Part shown: positions 4,927 through 5,492 of the stretch, piece by piece
Numbering within the stretch: the stretch's first letter is position 1
How the letters are laid out: each line of letters opens with the position of its first letter
From: an uncultured Oribacterium sp.
Lineage (GTDB): Bacteria; Bacillota; Clostridia; Lachnospirales; Lachnospiraceae
Direction of reading: 5' to 3'
DNA length: 5,492 nt
NCBI GenBank assembly: GCA_938030845.1
Contig: CALHIC010000494.1
Coordinates: forward strand, 1-5,492
Translations under genes and position numbers: made by a program
Notes under the pieces: model-generated
Database searches by the model: none
Told to the model about the DNA's origin: nothing
The model's input: only the letters and a program-made list of their open reading frames with translations

Positions 4927-5460
4927 ATGATGAGTATGACCGTTAGCAATATGGCAAAATACGCCATAGCAAAACAGGATTTTGATCCTCAGTCCCAAAA
5001 AAACCAAAATCTATCTCCTGAAGAAAAAGAATGGAGGAGTTTAAGCCAAGAAGAGAGACACTTCCGTAATCTTATTGCCGCAGGAGGTGACCCTTGGATG
5101 AGTCCGGATTATCCAGGTGCAGGAAAAGAGTATATTATTCCTGTAAGTAAGGATATTGAAGCTTTGGCAAGGAAAGAAATCCGTGATGCCTTCTTAAAAA
5201 ATCAGGGATTTGTGAATTCTGCCGACGCTGAAAGCTATAGTAAAAAGTTTAGAGATTATGCTAAATCACAAAGCGGTCCGGAAAGAAGAGCCATTATGTA
5301 CACGATAGATCAAATTGGAAAAGATGAAGTTTCCAAAATTGAACAGAAAATAAAGTCTGTTGATGCAAACTGGAGCCCTCGTCAATCCTTTGATCCTAAA
5401 ATCGTTCAGGAGTATCTGCAAGAACAGGTGCAAATGGAAGGGATTGATCAAAAAGTATAA
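4927..5460 (+). CDS. Hypothetical hydrophilic 177-aa protein
   Basis: I do not recognise this protein. It is 177 residues, strongly charged, without cysteine, signal peptide or membrane helix, so it is probably soluble. Visible segments are a short N-terminus (MMSMTVSNMAKYAIAKQ), a polar Gln/Asn-rich stretch (21-30), 'SPEEKEWRSLSQEERHFRNL' (30-49), a Gly/Pro-rich turn 'AAGGDPWMSPDYPGAG' (51-66), and three predicted helices (about 74-93, 98-115, 117-145) before a Gln-rich C-terminal helix. There is no WXG motif or recognisable enzyme signature. The start is set at 4927 because AAAGGAAGAGG ends four nt before it; ATGs at 4930 and 4936 are also possible. Rows counted by hand in this gene are about 37-38% GC, against about 45-53% in two rows of the PHP gene, suggesting a different origin or lower expression. 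It has an AT tract in its promoter region and may be read partly from the exonuclease operon. Confidence 0.75.
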   Translation: MMSMTVSNMAKYAIAKQDFDPQSQKNQNLSPEEKEWRSLSQEERHFRNLIAAGGDPWMSPDYPGAGKEYIIPVSKDIEALARKEIRDAFLKNQGFVNSADAESYSKKFRDYAKSQSGPERRAIMYTIDQIGKDEVSKIEQKIKSVDANWSPRQSFDPKIVQEYLQEQVQMEGIDQKV

Positions 5461-5492
5461 AAAAGAGGATGTAGGAGTATATTTAGCTTCTT
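5461..5492 (+). terminator. Possible terminator of the 177-aa gene, cut by the window end
   Basis: After the stop, AAGAGG (about 5463-5468) can pair with CTTCTT at the very end of the window (5487-5492), six pairs including one G-T. Any T-run would lie beyond the window. Equally, GTAGGAG at 5471-5477 could be the ribosome binding site of a following gene, although no start codon is seen at proper distance. Confidence 0.25.

Overview
The window looks like chromosomal DNA from a low-to-mid GC Firmicute, most likely a Lachnospiraceae-type clostridium. The reasons are the strong AAGGAGG-type ribosome binding sites, near-consensus TTGNNN-17-TATACT promoters, U-tailed rho-independent terminators, the character of the small proteins, and a membrane protein with an SH3b domain. 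I cannot name the genus from sequence alone. There is no rRNA, tRNA, CRISPR array or insertion sequence.

Layout. The left part (about 58-3068) is read leftwards as three transcription units. (1) A 447-aa single-pass membrane protein has a cytoplasmic DUF4145/HEPN-like region, a basic Ser/Thr/Arg-rich linker, one membrane helix and an external SH3b domain. It has its own promoter (1522-1550) and terminator (58-93). (2) A 61-aa small protein of unknown function has its own terminator (1684-1714) and a leader hairpin. (3) A two-gene operon encodes a 75-aa coiled-coil protein and a signal-peptidase-I-like membrane protein, with a strong promoter (3040-3068) and terminator (2145-2181). The right part (3120-5460) is read rightwards: an exonuclease III/AP endonuclease gene, a PHP-domain (YcdX-like) metallophosphatase gene 24 nt behind it, and a 177-aa orphan preceded by an (AT)8 tract.

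Most interesting point. The signal peptidase homolog keeps the family fold motifs, but the catalytic Ser is replaced by Asp (D63) and the general-base Lys by Gly (G100). This is the same substitution pair, with the same 37-residue spacing, that I recall for the non-canonical SipA protein required for pilus polymerisation in Streptococcus pyogenes. It is therefore probably a SipA-like assembly factor rather than a leader-peptide-cleaving enzyme, here paired with a small coiled-coil protein and with no pilin or sortase gene visible.

The divergent region between the sipA-like operon and the exonuclease gene (3069-3119) holds two adjacent palindromes: a perfect 24-bp one abutting the -35 of the leftward promoter, and an 18-bp one just before the -35 of the rightward promoter. 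This is an operator-like arrangement. The exonuclease and PHP genes look like an ordinary housekeeping pair (base-excision repair plus a metal-dependent phosphoesterase). The 177-aa gene is more AT-rich in sampled rows and has no recognised family.
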